Shown: positions 50,473 through 60,463, numbered from the stretch's first letter. The stretch is DNA of 64,000 nucleotides from Flavobacterium sp. 1355 (GCF_017833415.1 NZ_JAFICC010000019.1:42766-106765), one strand, 5' to 3'. Numbers and translations: made by a program. Notes: generated by a model from the letters alone, not told the origin.

Positions 50473-53400
50473 CTAAACGTTTCTAACTTTAACATGATAG
50501 AAAACGTTTGGTTTTGTACCAACATGCTCTAATAAGTGATACATTCTTTCACTTTCAGCAAGTTTAGCAACTTCACTTTCTTTATCATTAACATCTCCAA
50601 ATACCATTGCTCCGGAAGAACAAGCAGCTGAACATGCACAAGCATTATTAAATTCATCTTTAGCTACTACTCTGCCTTCACGTTTTGCCTGAAGAATAAC
50701 AGCCTGAGTACTTTGAATACAGAAAGAACATTTTTCCATAACTCCACGAGAACGAACGTTTACGTCTGGATTCAATACCATACGACCTAAATCATCATTC
50801 ATATGATAATCGAATTCACTGTTTTTGTTATACAAGAACCAGTTAAAACGACGAACTTTATATGGACAGTTGTTTGCACAGTAACGAGTTCCTACACATC
50901 TGTTATATGCCATATGGTTTTGACCTTGACGTCCATGAGATGTTGCAGCTACCGGACAAACTGTTTCACAAGGTGCGTGATTACAGTGTTGACACATAAC
51001 TGGCTGGAAAGCAACTTGCGGGTTATCCCCAGCTTTTTCCATTTCATTAAATGTAGACAATGAACTTGATAAACCAGCAATATTCTCTTTTCTTTCATTA
51101 TCACCTTCAAAAGTACTTTCAGAAGAATAGTATCTGTCAATACGCAACCAGTGCATATCACGACTTCTTCTAACTTCTGCCTTACCTACAACAGGTACAT
51201 TGTTTTCAGCGTGACAAGCAATAACACATGCTCCACATCCTGTACAAGCATTTAAGTCGATTGAAAGATTAAAGTGATGTCCTGTCGAACGATCAAATGA
51301 CTCCCACAAATCTACAGTTGTAGCTTCAACTTCCTGGTGATCTAAAGATACCATTGGTTGTTCGTTCCAATGTTCTGCATCTTTAGAGTTAAATATTTCA
51401 AGGGTAGTTTCTTTAATAATATCACCTCTACCCATTAATGTTTTCTGACCCTGAACACAAGCAAACTCATGTTCTCCATTTGCTTTCGCAATTGAAATAG
51501 CCTGAACACTATTAAAGTTTTTATATAAAGCGTAAGCATTTAAACCTACTTGCATTTCTTCTTTCAAAGCTGCTTTACGTCCGTAACCTACAGCCATACC
51601 AACTGTACCAACAGCCTGACCTGGTTGAACAATTACCGGAACGTTTTCTAACTTAACGCCATCAGCTGTTGTAATTGTAGCATAGCTACCATTCAAACCA
51701 CCGTTAGCAACAATTTCATTTGTTAAACCAAGCTTTTTTGCATCTGCATTTGAAACTGTAACATAGTTATCCCAGGAAACTCTTGTGATTGGATCCGGGA
51801 ACTCTTGTAACCAAGGGTTATTAGCCTGTTGTCCGTCACCCATTCCTGTTTTAGTATATAATACTAACTCAAATTCTCCGGCTGGTTTTGATTTTGAAAC
51901 TGCATTTGCAGCAGCTGCATAATCAACAGCACCTCCGGATAAGGCAGCAGAACCAACTACAAAAACACCATCATGCAAAACTTTATTCCAAGAAGAACCA
52001 ACAATAATACTAACTGAATTAGCTTTAATATAATCGTAGAAAGTTCCAGGAATTCCGTTTAGTGATAATAAAACGTCTTGAAATTGTTTTGTATTAAAAA
52101 TAGGACGAATAGTTGGCTGAGTCAAACTATAAGTTCCTTTTGTTATTTCAACATCACCCCATGCTTCTAAGTAGTGAGTAACTGGAGCAGCAATAGTACT
52201 AACAGATGCAGTTTCGTCTTCTTTTAAAGAAAAAGCAACTGATGTTTTTACTTTTTTCAATCCTGCTTCAAAAGCAGCAGAATCAGCTAATGTATAAACA
52301 GGGTTAACACCACTCATAATTAAAGTATGAACGCTTCCTGCATTCATATCTTTTATCAATTGAGCAATAGCAGCATTAGAACCTTTTCTAATTTGTCTTG
52401 CACCAGCAGTACTAAAAGATTCGCTGGCTAATGCCTGATTGATAGCCAAAACTAACAGTTGAGCATTTTTATCTTCAATTCCAGATACTAAAACTCCTTT
52501 TGAACCAGCAGCTTTTAATTGCTGAGCAGCCTTAACAACTTCTGTTTTAAATTTAGCTTCTAATGAAACTGGAACAGAAGCACCTGCAACTATATTATAT
52601 ATTTGAACTAAAGCTTGTTTTTGATCAGCTGTACTCATTGGAATACGCTTATCAGCAGCAGCTCCAGATAATGTCATGTTTGATTCGAATTGGAAATGAC
52701 GAGACATTTTTCCGTTTTGAGGAATACGCCCTTTTGCATATCCAGAATCGTATCCACCACCTTGCCAGTCTCCTAAGAAATCTGCACCAACAGAAACAAT
52801 TAATGAAGCTTTTGAAAAATCATAATCAACTAAAGCTCTTTCACCGTAAACCGTTTGAAATGCATCTAATGCCTCAGATGATGAAACTGCATCATATACA
52901 ACATGCTTAGCATTTGGGTTTTTAGCAATAAATTCAGCAATTAATTTTTCAGTAGATGGGCTCGCCAAAGTATTTGTTAGCAAAACCACCTGACTACCTT
53001 TTGCTTTTGCCTCCGCTATACTAGATTTAATTTTTAAATCTACAGCAGACCAGCTAGTATTTTTACCGGCATCTTTAGGCTCTTTCAGACGCATACTGTC
53101 ATACAATGACAAAATAGACGCATGAATTCTTGCATTAGCCGAAAACTTAGCCCCGGCGATAGTATTGTTTTCAATTTTAATTGGACGACCTTCACGAGTT
53201 TTCACTAAAAGGTTTGCAAAATCAAAACCATCAAAAACAGTTGTTGCGTAGTAATCTGCAACTCCAGGAATGATTTGTTCTGGTTGTAACACATAAGGGA
53301 TAGACTTGTGAACAGGACCTTCGCAGGCAGCAAGCGTTACCGCTGCAGTACTAAACCCTACGTACTTTAAAAAGTCACGACGTGAAGTTCCAGATGTTGC

Positions 53401-53532
53401 TAAAGCATCTGCATTTCCTAAGAATTCATCAGTAGGAATTTCTTCAACAAATTCGTTATTTCTAAGCGCCTCAACAATAGAACCATTTTCTAGTTCTTCA
53501 ACACTTTTCCAGTATTTTTTGTTTGATGACAT
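50473..53532 (-). CDS. actB: Alternative complex III Fe-S subunit ActB
   Basis: A 1019-residue fusion. A Tat-like twin-arginine signal TSRRDFLKYVGFSTAAV lies near residue 50, unusually far from the N-terminus. Residues about 90-700 resemble a molybdopterin oxidoreductase but without the usual N-terminal cluster motif, so no Mo cofactor is expected. The C-terminal part (about 750-1000) is ferredoxin-like, with cysteine motifs CTGCGACVIACHAENN, CQHCNHAPCETVCP, CVGTRYCANNCPY and CSFCIQ, giving three [4Fe-4S] and probably one [3Fe-4S] cluster. ActB conducts electrons within ACIII. The gene has the expected length and lies 32 bases after actA. Confidence 0.96.
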   Translation of the reverse strand: MSSNKKYWKSVEELENGSIVEALRNNEFVEEIPTDEFLGNADALATSGTSRRDFLKYVGFSTAAVTLAACEGPVHKSIPYVLQPEQIIPGVADYYATTVFDGFDFANLLVKTREGRPIKIENNTIAGAKFSANARIHASILSLYDSMRLKEPKDAGKNTSWSAVDLKIKSSIAEAKAKGSQVVLLTNTLASPSTEKLIAEFIAKNPNAKHVVYDAVSSSEALDAFQTVYGERALVDYDFSKASLIVSVGADFLGDWQGGGYDSGYAKGRIPQNGKMSRHFQFESNMTLSGAAADKRIPMSTADQKQALVQIYNIVAGASVPVSLEAKFKTEVVKAAQQLKAAGSKGVLVSGIEDKNAQLLVLAINQALASESFSTAGARQIRKGSNAAIAQLIKDMNAGSVHTLIMSGVNPVYTLADSAAFEAGLKKVKTSVAFSLKEDETASVSTIAAPVTHYLEAWGDVEITKGTYSLTQPTIRPIFNTKQFQDVLLSLNGIPGTFYDYIKANSVSIIVGSSWNKVLHDGVFVVGSAALSGGAVDYAAAANAVSKSKPAGEFELVLYTKTGMGDGQQANNPWLQEFPDPITRVSWDNYVTVSNADAKKLGLTNEIVANGGLNGSYATITTADGVKLENVPVIVQPGQAVGTVGMAVGYGRKAALKEEMQVGLNAYALYKNFNSVQAISIAKANGEHEFACVQGQKTLMGRGDIIKETTLEIFNSKDAEHWNEQPMVSLDHQEVEATTVDLWESFDRSTGHHFNLSIDLNACTGCGACVIACHAENNVPVVGKAEVRRSRDMHWLRIDRYYSSESTFEGDNERKENIAGLSSSLSTFNEMEKAGDNPQVAFQPVMCQHCNHAPCETVCPVAATSHGRQGQNHMAYNRCVGTRYCANNCPYKVRRFNWFLYNKNSEFDYHMNDDLGRMVLNPDVNVRSRGVMEKCSFCIQSTQAVILQAKREGRVVAKDEFNNACACSAACSSGAMVFGDVNDKESEVAKLAESERMYHLLEHVGTKPNVFYHVKVRNV

Positions 53533-53564
53533 TGTATATAAATATTAAAATCTTAATAATTCGA

Positions 53565-54908
53565 TTAATAGTGGCATTTACCGCATTCTAAACCTCCCAT
53601 TTGCGCTGCAGTCAATTTTTCTACACCGTATTTTTTAGAAAGTTCAGCATGAATTTTATCATAATATGCATTTCCTTCCATTTTAACATCAGTTTTTCTA
53701 TGGCAATCTACACACCATCCCATTGTTAATTTAGAATATTGCTTCATGATCTCAAATTCCTGAACTGGCCCATGACAAGTCTGACATTCAATTCCAGCAA
53801 CAGAAACGTGCTGTGAGTGATTGAAATATACGAAATCAGGTAAATTATGAATGCGAACCCATTTTACAGGCTTAGTTTTCCCTGTATAAGCTTGTTTAGT
53901 TTTATCCCATCCAACTGCATCATATAACTTTTGAATTTCTCCATCATAAAATGCTTTGCTATACTCAGCTGTAGCTGTAGTTTCAGCAACTTCAGAAATA
54001 TTTTTATGACAGTTCATACAAACATTCAAAGATGGAATACCTGCAGTTTTACTCACACGTGAAGCAGAGTGACAATATTTACAATTGATCTCGTTGTCTC
54101 CTGCGTGAATTTTATGAGAATAGTGTATTGGCTGAATTGGCTCGTAATTTTGATCTACACCAACTTGCATTAAGTATCCATAAACAAAATAACCACTTGC
54201 TAAAAGCAAAAATATAGAAGTAACCAGTACTAAAAATTGATTTTTAGCAAAAGCTTTCCAGATTGGCGTTCTTGCTTCTCTAGGAGCAACTACAATACCA
54301 TTATTACTAGCAACTTTAGTTAATACTTTGTTTACCATAAACAACATAACAACTAAAATAGCCATCACAAGAGCAAGAGCTCCTAAAATAATATTATTAG
54401 AAATTCCGCTTCCCTCCTGAGAACCACCTGTAGGCAGCTTATCAGTTCCCGACGCACCAGCAGCCGGTTCAGCTTTTACTTCAGATGTGTAAGCGATAAT
54501 ATTATCAATATCACCTTCTGATAATTGAGGAAAAGAGGTCATTACAGCCTTATTGTTTTCTTCAAAAAGTTTAACTGCAACAGCATCGCCTGATTTAATC
54601 ATATCAGAGCTGTTGTGCACCCATTTATAAAGCCACTCTTTATCATGCTTAGCAGCTACTCCTCGTAGAGCAGGACCAGTTGACTTAGCATCTAATTTGT
54701 GACATGCAGCGCAATTTGCATTAAAAAGTTCTTTCCCTTTTACTGGATCACCTCCAGCAGTTGCAGCCGGAGCAGCAGCAGCTTCTGTAGCGGCCGGAGC
54801 AGCAGCAGCAGGATCTTGAGCAAATGAAGTTAGGGAGAAAATCAGCGTTAGCGACAAGCTAAGCATCAATTTTCTTGAGATCGAATTATGGTTACCCACC
54901 TTTTTCAT
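53565..54908 (-). CDS. actA: Alternative complex III multihaem cytochrome c ActA
   Basis: A 447-residue membrane-anchored cytochrome with six CxxCH haem motifs. One (CAACHK) is in an N-terminal cytochrome c domain of about residues 50-145, after a signal peptide and an Ala/Pro-rich stretch. Five (CKYCH, CMNCH, CQTCH, CVDCH and the terminal CGKCHY) are in the C-terminal half. Two hydrophobic segments lie between (about 170-193 and 225-247). The classic ActA is a pentahaem protein; here a monohaem domain with the phrase GKELFNANCAACHKLD is fused in front. It is the first gene of the operon. The pentahaem part would pass electrons to ActE or to the oxidase. Confidence 0.95.
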   Translation of the reverse strand: MKKVGNHNSISRKLMLSLSLTLIFSLTSFAQDPAAAAPAATEAAAAPAATAGGDPVKGKELFNANCAACHKLDAKSTGPALRGVAAKHDKEWLYKWVHNSSDMIKSGDAVAVKLFEENNKAVMTSFPQLSEGDIDNIIAYTSEVKAEPAAGASGTDKLPTGGSQEGSGISNNIILGALALVMAILVVMLFMVNKVLTKVASNNGIVVAPREARTPIWKAFAKNQFLVLVTSIFLLLASGYFVYGYLMQVGVDQNYEPIQPIHYSHKIHAGDNEINCKYCHSASRVSKTAGIPSLNVCMNCHKNISEVAETTATAEYSKAFYDGEIQKLYDAVGWDKTKQAYTGKTKPVKWVRIHNLPDFVYFNHSQHVSVAGIECQTCHGPVQEFEIMKQYSKLTMGWCVDCHRKTDVKMEGNAYYDKIHAELSKKYGVEKLTAAQMGGLECGKCHY

Positions 54909-54995
54909 ATAGTATAAAATTATCTACTAATTTTTGGTATGATTTTTTCTGTACTAAAAACAATAAAAAATCGACACCTTCTTTTAAAACTTGCA

Positions 54996-55025
54996 CAAAA
55001 ATACGACTTATGAACTATTCTCAAA
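54996..55025 (-). promoter_or_regulatory. Promoter of the actABCDEF-coxBA operon
   Basis: The minus strand has TATTTTTG (55003-54996) as -7 box and TTTTG (about 55026-55022) 18 bases upstream. This fits the Bacteroidota consensus well and implies a leader of about 80 bases before actA. Confidence 0.55.
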
Positions 55026-55101
55026 ACCTTAAAATACTCTTAAATATCAATTTATATCAATTCTAAATAATATTGAAATTTTCAATATAAACTTTAAATA
55101 C

Positions 55102-55109
55102 TATTTTTG
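55102..55109 (+). promoter_or_regulatory. Putative -7 box for the SPOR-domain gene
   Basis: TATTTTTG fits TAnnTTTG and ends 18 bases before the ATG at 55128, which supports that ATG over an earlier TTG at 55107, since the TTG lies inside the box. Confidence 0.5.
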
Positions 55110-55127
55110 CATAAAAACCATCACATT

Positions 55128-55517
55128 ATGAGAATTTTAACCCCGTCCAAAAGAGTTTTCTTAACATTCCCTATGCTAGTTTTAGCATATAATATTCATG
55201 CTCAGGATCAAAATTTAACACTCAATCAAGACCCTAAATTTGAACAATTGCTTAATGACAAACGTAAAATTAACACATCAATAAGTACAAACGACACCTA
55301 TAGAATTCAAATTTTTAGCGGGAAAAGCGAAGAGGCCAAAAAAACATTGACTGATTTTAGAAGAGAGTACACCAACATTGATGGCACCATAATTTTCAAC
55401 ACACCTAATTATAAAGTGATGGTTGGAAATTTTAAAACAAGAATTGAAGCGGAGCGAAATTTGGTCGAAATTAAAAAAAGATACAAAAGTGTCTTTTTAA
55501 TAAAACCAGGCAGATAA
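55128..55517 (+). CDS. SPOR-domain periplasmic protein
   Basis: About 129 residues from the ATG at 55128. A signal peptide (to about YNIHAQDQ) is followed by a SPOR domain (about 55-129) with YRIQIFSGKSEEAKKTL, then PNYKVMVGNFKTRIEAERNL and a closing KSVFLIKPGR. SPOR domains bind glycan strands lacking stem peptides, as found at division septa. Proteins of this simple layout are common in Bacteroidota and their role is not well defined. The gene is divergent from the act operon and ends at its own terminator. Confidence 0.88.
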   Translation: MRILTPSKRVFLTFPMLVLAYNIHAQDQNLTLNQDPKFEQLLNDKRKINTSISTNDTYRIQIFSGKSEEAKKTLTDFRREYTNIDGTIIFNTPNYKVMVGNFKTRIEAERNLVEIKKRYKSVFLIKPGR

Positions 55518-55537
55518 GACAACATGAACACGTTTTT

Positions 55538-55566
55538 AAAACCACTTTTTAAGTGGTTTTTTTATT
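55538..55566 (+). terminator. Terminator after the SPOR-domain gene
   Basis: AAAACCACTT (55538-55547) pairs with AAGTGGTTTT (55551-55560), loop TTT, followed by more T. It is 20 bases past the stop. Confidence 0.85.
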
Positions 55567-55710
55567 CTATTTTAACTGCCTTTACCTATCAATCAATGTT
55601 TTTATTTCAAATTAGGGGCGTTCGCATTTTCAATTACAAGCCTCATTAAAAATAAAACACACATCAAATATTAAGATTAAATAATAGCCATTTACAACCA
55701 AACTAGTCCA

Positions 55711-55744
55711 AAAAAAATCCTCAATTTTCATTGAGGATTTTTCT
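55711..55744 (-). terminator. Terminator after infB
   Basis: AAAAATCCTCAA (55713-55724) pairs with TTGAGGATTTTT (55731-55742), loop TTTTCA, with a T run on the minus strand. It ends the rimP-nusA-infB operon. Confidence 0.9.
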
Positions 55745-55756
55745 AAATATTAAATA

Positions 55757-58639
55757 TTATTTTAATTTCTTTTTAATAGCAACTTCATGGTATGCTTCAA
55801 TAACATCTCTTTCTTCGATATCATTGAATCCTTTTATTTGAATACCACAATCATATCCTTTAGTCACTTCTTTAACATCATCTTTGAAACGTTTCAAGGC
55901 AACAAGCTCACCCGTATGCACTACTACTCCATCCCTGATTACTCTTATTTTAGAAGTTCTTAAAATCTTACCATCTGTAACCATACATCCTGCAATAGAA
56001 CCAACTTTAGAGATTTTGAAAATCTCACGGATTTCAGCAGTTCCTAAAATTTCTTCTTTCATCTCTGGCGCTAACATTCCTTCCATCGCATCTTTCAAGT
56101 CGTCGATAGCAGCATAGATAATAGAATAATAACGGATATCGATTTCTTCTTTATCTGCAAGTTGTCTGGCATTACCTGCTGGACGAACGTTAAATCCGAT
56201 AATAATAGCATCTGATGCAGAAGCTAAATTAACGTCAGTTTCAGTAATCGCACCAACACCTTTATGAATGATATTAATTTGAACTTCCTCAGTAGACAAT
56301 TTAGAGAACGAATCTGATAATGCTTCAACAGATCCATCAACGTCTCCTTTAAGGATAACGTTTAATTCTTTAAACTGGCCAAGAGCAATACGACGTCCAA
56401 TTTCATCAAGTGTAATATGTCTTTGTGTACGTACAGATTGTTCACGCATTAATTGAGAACGTTTAGATGCAATTTGTTTTGCTTCTTTTTCATCTTCAAA
56501 TACATTAAACTTATCACCTGCAGTAGCAGCTCCGTCCAAACCTAAAACAGAAACTGGAGTCGAAGGACCTGCTTGTAATACAGCGTGTCCTCTTTCATCA
56601 TGCATTGCTTTAATTTTTCCATGATGCTTTCCTGCCAACATATAATCTCCAATCTTTAAAGTTCCATGCTGAACTAAAATTGTAGAAACATATCCTTTTC
56701 CTTTATCTAAGAAAGCTTCAACTACTGTTCCCTGAGCAGCTTTATTTGGATTTGATTTTAAATCTAATATCTCTGCTTCTAATAAAACTTTTTCTAATAA
56801 TTCCTTAACTCCTGTTCCGACTTTTGCAGAAATATCATGTGACTGAATTTTTCCACCCCAATCTTCTACAAGTAAATTCATACCAGCTAAACGCTCTTTA
56901 ATTTTTTCAACATTGGCATTTGGCTTATCAATCTTATTGATTGCAAATATAATTGGCACTCCTGCAGCTTGTGCGTGAGATATTGCTTCTTTTGTTTGTG
57001 GCATGATATCATCATCTGCAGCTACTACAATAATAGCGATATCGGTAACCTGAGCTCCACGTGCACGCATCGCGGTAAACGCCTCGTGACCTGGTGTATC
57101 CAGAAATGCAATTTTCTGACCATTATCTAATGTTACTCCATAAGCTCCGATGTGCTGTGTAATACCTCCTGATTCACCTGCAATAACATTTTCTTTACGG
57201 ATATAATCCAGCAAAGATGTCTTACCGTGATCGACGTGACCCATTACAGTAACAATAGGTGCTCTAACTACTAAATCTTCTTCTCTATCTTCAACTACTT
57301 CAATAGCTTCTTCGATATCAACTGTGATAAATTCAACTTCGTAACCAAATTCATCGGCTACAATAGTTAAAGTTTCAGCATCTAAACGCTGGTTCATGGT
57401 AACCATGATTCCAAGAGACATACAAGTTCCAATCACTTTGGTAATTGGCACATCCATCATGATTGCAATTTCACCAACTGTAACAAATTCTGTAACTTTA
57501 ATAGTTTTACTTCCTTCGTCAAGTGCTCTTTGCTCATCATCAGATTTCTGACGGTGTGTTTCTCTTTTATCTCTTCTGTATTTAGCCGCTTTAGATTTTC
57601 CTCCTTTACCCTGAAGTTTTTCAAGGGTTTCTCTAATTTGGTTTTTTACTTCCTCTTCTGTAGGCTCAACTTTTGCCACAATTGCAGGACGGTTTCCTTT
57701 TACAAAACCAGGTCTTGCACTTCTGTTAGCATTAAAGCCTCCGCCACCAGTATTTGGTGTAATTTTATTAGGATTTGGAGTTCCTGGTGCGTTACCTGTT
57801 GCAGGTTTTGGAGCACCCGGAGTACCTGGCTTAGGAGCAATTCTTTTACGCTTATTTTTATTAGCGTTGTTTCCGGCTCCCGGAGCTCCCGGCTTATTTG
57901 GAGTTATTTTTGGATCTTCTTTCTTTTTCTTAGGTTTATTAAATTGAGATAAATCAATTGTCTGACCCGTAAGAGTAGTTCCTGATAACTTTTGATATTG
58001 TGTCGTGATTGTCTCTTCGGCAGTTGCAGGATCAGTTGAAACAACCGGCTCCTGAGCTACTTTAGTATTTTCAGCTTTCACCTCTTTTTTCTCAGTAATA
58101 ATAGGTTTTTCTACCTTTTTTTCTTCAGAAACTACAGGAGCAACAACTGAGTCTGCTGGCTGCACAATTTCTTTCTGAACTGGTTTTTCTGTTTGAACAG
58201 GAGGAGTAACGACAGCTTTTGGTTCTTCAACTTTAGCAGGCTCTTCTGGTGTAGAAACAGCAGCAGGTTTCTTTGGATTTAAATCAATTTTACCAACCTG
58301 AACAGGCCCTGTTACAACAGCTCTTGCTTTTATAACTTCCTGTTGTTTTTGGCGCTCCTCATCTTGTCTGCGTTTGTCTTCAATTTCTTTCTCACGTTCT
58401 ACACGCAGCGCTTCTTTTTCTTTTCTTTTCTCTTCTCCAACCTCTTTAGAAGCTTCCTTATTCCCCTTATCGCCCGCAAATTGGCTTTGTAGGATATTAA
58501 ATTCGCTATCAGAAATTTTTGCATTTGGATTTGCATCAATGGCAATTCCCTTATCTTTTAGATAATCAACAGCTCTTTCTAACGAAATATTTAATTCCCT
58601 TAAAACCTTGTTTATTCTTATTACTCTCTCTTCAGACAT
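55757..58639 (-). CDS. infB: Translation initiation factor IF-2
   Basis: A 960-residue GTPase. The N-terminal IF2-N-like domain begins VIRINKVLRELNISLERAV. A long low-complexity linker (about 60-325), rich in Lys, Glu, Pro and Val and then in Pro, Gly and Asn, follows. The second IF2-N domain is near 380-437. The G domain has G1 GHVDHGKT at 467-474, G3 DTPGH at 514-518 and G4 NKID at 568-571. The C-terminal domains end with the fMet-tRNA binding region (YDCGIQIKGFNDIEERDVIEAY). It places initiator tRNA on the 30S subunit. It is the last gene of the rimP-nusA-infB operon, 58 bases after nusA. Confidence 0.98.
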   Translation of the reverse strand: MSEERVIRINKVLRELNISLERAVDYLKDKGIAIDANPNAKISDSEFNILQSQFAGDKGNKEASKEVGEEKRKEKEALRVEREKEIEDKRRQDEERQKQQEVIKARAVVTGPVQVGKIDLNPKKPAAVSTPEEPAKVEEPKAVVTPPVQTEKPVQKEIVQPADSVVAPVVSEEKKVEKPIITEKKEVKAENTKVAQEPVVSTDPATAEETITTQYQKLSGTTLTGQTIDLSQFNKPKKKKEDPKITPNKPGAPGAGNNANKNKRKRIAPKPGTPGAPKPATGNAPGTPNPNKITPNTGGGGFNANRSARPGFVKGNRPAIVAKVEPTEEEVKNQIRETLEKLQGKGGKSKAAKYRRDKRETHRQKSDDEQRALDEGSKTIKVTEFVTVGEIAIMMDVPITKVIGTCMSLGIMVTMNQRLDAETLTIVADEFGYEVEFITVDIEEAIEVVEDREEDLVVRAPIVTVMGHVDHGKTSLLDYIRKENVIAGESGGITQHIGAYGVTLDNGQKIAFLDTPGHEAFTAMRARGAQVTDIAIIVVAADDDIMPQTKEAISHAQAAGVPIIFAINKIDKPNANVEKIKERLAGMNLLVEDWGGKIQSHDISAKVGTGVKELLEKVLLEAEILDLKSNPNKAAQGTVVEAFLDKGKGYVSTILVQHGTLKIGDYMLAGKHHGKIKAMHDERGHAVLQAGPSTPVSVLGLDGAATAGDKFNVFEDEKEAKQIASKRSQLMREQSVRTQRHITLDEIGRRIALGQFKELNVILKGDVDGSVEALSDSFSKLSTEEVQINIIHKGVGAITETDVNLASASDAIIIGFNVRPAGNARQLADKEEIDIRYYSIIYAAIDDLKDAMEGMLAPEMKEEILGTAEIREIFKISKVGSIAGCMVTDGKILRTSKIRVIRDGVVVHTGELVALKRFKDDVKEVTKGYDCGIQIKGFNDIEERDVIEAYHEVAIKKKLK

Positions 58640-58697
58640 ATAACCTTTTTATTATTACCTTTTTTCTTGTGTTGTTAGAGCAGACCTTAGTTATTTA

Positions 58698-59951
58698 CTA
58701 ACTATCAAACTCTTCTTTTAGTATCTTCATAACATCAAGAATTGTTTCCTCTTCTAAATCTGTTCTTCTTACTAAATCTTCTACTTCTTGTTTTAAAATA
58801 CTTTTTGCAGTATCTAAACCTATTTTAGCAAACTCTTCTATTACCCAGCCTTCGATTTCATCTGAAAACTCTGTTAATTCAACATCATCTTCGTCTGCAG
58901 TTGCACCCGCAACATCCCCTTCACGAATTACATCTAATTCATAACCGGTTAACTGACCTGCTAATTTAATGTTATGACCTCCTCTACCAATTGCTTTAGA
59001 AACTTCTTCTAATTTCAAGAAAACTTCAGCTCTTTTATTTTCTTCATCAATTTTAATTGAAGAAACTTTTGCAGGACTTAGTGCTCTTGTAATAAACAAC
59101 TGAATATTATTTGTATAGTTAATTACATCAATATTTTCATTTCCTAATTCACGAACAATTCCATGAATACGAGATCCTTTCATTCCTACACAAGCTCCAA
59201 CCGGATCAATTCTGTCATCATAAGAATCTACCGCAACTTTTGCTTTTTCACCAGGAATACGAACTACGTTTTTAACCGTAATCAAACCGTCGAAAACTTC
59301 CGGAATTTCTTGTTCAAATAATTTTTCCAAAAACTTCTCAGAAGTTCTGGACATAATAATTTGAGGTTTATTTCCTTTTAATTCAACGCTTTCAATAATT
59401 CCGCGAACATTATCTCCTTTACGGAAAAAGTCAGATGGAATTTGTTTTTCTTTTGGCAGTACAATTTCATTTCCTTCATCATCAACCAAAATTACAACTC
59501 TTGGACGCACATGATGTACTTCTGCGGTGTAAATATCGCCAATAATATCTTTAAATTGCTTATAAAGATTAGTATTATCGTGTTCGTGTATTTTTGATAT
59601 TAAATTTTGACGCAAAGCCAAAATAGCTCTTCTTCCTAAATCAATCAATTTTACTTCTTCAGAAACTTCTTCACCAATTTCAAAATCGGCTTCGATCATT
59701 CTTGCTTCAGTCAAAGTAATTTCTTCATTTTCAAAATCAAGATCTTCGTCAGCAACAATTACTCTTCTTCTCCAAATCTCCATATCTCCTTTGTCAGGAT
59801 TAATGATAATATCGAAGTTGTCATCAGAACCGTATTTTTTCTTCAATGCATTTCTAAACACGTCCTCTAAAATTGCCATAAGCGTTACACGATCAATAAG
59901 TTTATTATCTTTAAACTCTGAGAATGAATCGATTAATGCTAAATTTTCCAT
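58698..59951 (-). CDS. nusA: Transcription termination/antitermination factor NusA
   Basis: A 417-residue protein. The N-terminal RNA polymerase-binding domain (about 1-125) is followed by an S1 domain (about 135-200, with GIIESVELKGNKPQIIMSRT) and two KH domains (about 205-345). The KH landmarks are VGACVGMKGSRIHGIVRELG and AIGRGGHNIKLAGQLTGYEL (G-x-x-G cores). The C-terminus after about 350 lacks the two acidic repeats of E. coli NusA. It binds paused polymerase and modulates hairpin-dependent pausing and termination. The operon leader contains a terminator-like hairpin, a possible target of NusA itself. Confidence 0.97.
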   Translation of the reverse strand: MENLALIDSFSEFKDNKLIDRVTLMAILEDVFRNALKKKYGSDDNFDIIINPDKGDMEIWRRRVIVADEDLDFENEEITLTEARMIEADFEIGEEVSEEVKLIDLGRRAILALRQNLISKIHEHDNTNLYKQFKDIIGDIYTAEVHHVRPRVVILVDDEGNEIVLPKEKQIPSDFFRKGDNVRGIIESVELKGNKPQIIMSRTSEKFLEKLFEQEIPEVFDGLITVKNVVRIPGEKAKVAVDSYDDRIDPVGACVGMKGSRIHGIVRELGNENIDVINYTNNIQLFITRALSPAKVSSIKIDEENKRAEVFLKLEEVSKAIGRGGHNIKLAGQLTGYELDVIREGDVAGATADEDDVELTEFSDEIEGWVIEEFAKIGLDTAKSILKQEVEDLVRRTDLEEETILDVMKILKEEFDS

Positions 59952-59964
59952 GCGAATTCTTTAA

Positions 59965-60429
59965 TTAAAATGTTACTGTAACAATTGCCTCTTTAATTTC
60001 TGTATAAGGTATTTGTTGCTCTTTTTGAACTGTTTCTTTTCCTTTTCCTACTTTTTTCGGTTCTCTTGCTTCCCAAGACAAAATTATAAAAACATCGTTA
60101 GCTTCCACTAATTCTGCTTCAATTTTTTCAGTATTTGTAGTAACAATCAACGTTCTACCAATATTTTTCTTGTATTGTCTTATTAATTTCAAAGGCGATC
60201 CTACTCCAACTGATGCTACTTCGAGAGAAAAATCCTGTTCTTCACGATCCAGGTTATTCTCGATTGCACGGCTTATATCGATACAATCCTGCAGCGCCAC
60301 TCCGTTATCTCCGTCTAAACCGACACTAATTTTAAAAGAATCCGAAATAGAAAGGTCAATCAAAAAGACTGACGGTTTTTCCAGAAGTGCTTCTGAGATT
60401 AATGTGTTTACTTTTTCTTTAAATGTCAT
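59965..60429 (-). CDS. rimP: Ribosome maturation factor RimP
   Basis: About 154 residues from the ATG at 60429. A longer reading to 60465 would need a non-ATG start inside the leader hairpin and is rejected. The N-terminal domain shows SFKISVGLDGDNGVALQDCIDISRAIENNLD and the motif FSLEVASVGVGSPLKLIRQY (core E-V-x-S-x-G-x-x-x-P-L). The C-terminal SH3-like domain is short. RimP assists 30S subunit assembly. It heads the rimP-nusA-infB operon, a widely conserved order, 13 bases before nusA. Confidence 0.95.
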   Translation of the reverse strand: MTFKEKVNTLISEALLEKPSVFLIDLSISDSFKISVGLDGDNGVALQDCIDISRAIENNLDREEQDFSLEVASVGVGSPLKLIRQYKKNIGRTLIVTTNTEKIEAELVEANDVFIILSWEAREPKKVGKGKETVQKEQQIPYTEIKEAIVTVTF

Positions 60430-60437
60430 AATTTTAT

Positions 60438-60463
60438 AAAAAGAGGGGACACTTAGTCCCCTC
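60438..60463 (-). promoter_or_regulatory. Terminator-like hairpin in the rimP-nusA-infB leader (possible attenuator)
   Basis: GAGGGGAC (60443-60450) pairs with GTCCCCTC (60456-60463), loop of five. Read on the minus strand the hairpin is followed by TTTTT and then, nine bases later, the rimP ATG. No minus-strand gene ends upstream; the upstream neighbour is the plus-strand stress protein gene. The hairpin therefore lies inside the operon leader, between the putative promoter (60492-60520) and the start codon. Confidence 0.7.

Noticed and set aside
51900..53532. ActB as an active molybdenum enzyme
   Set aside because: The molybdopterin-like part lacks the usual N-terminal cluster motif, and the gene context is alternative complex III, whose ActB is known to have no Mo cofactor.
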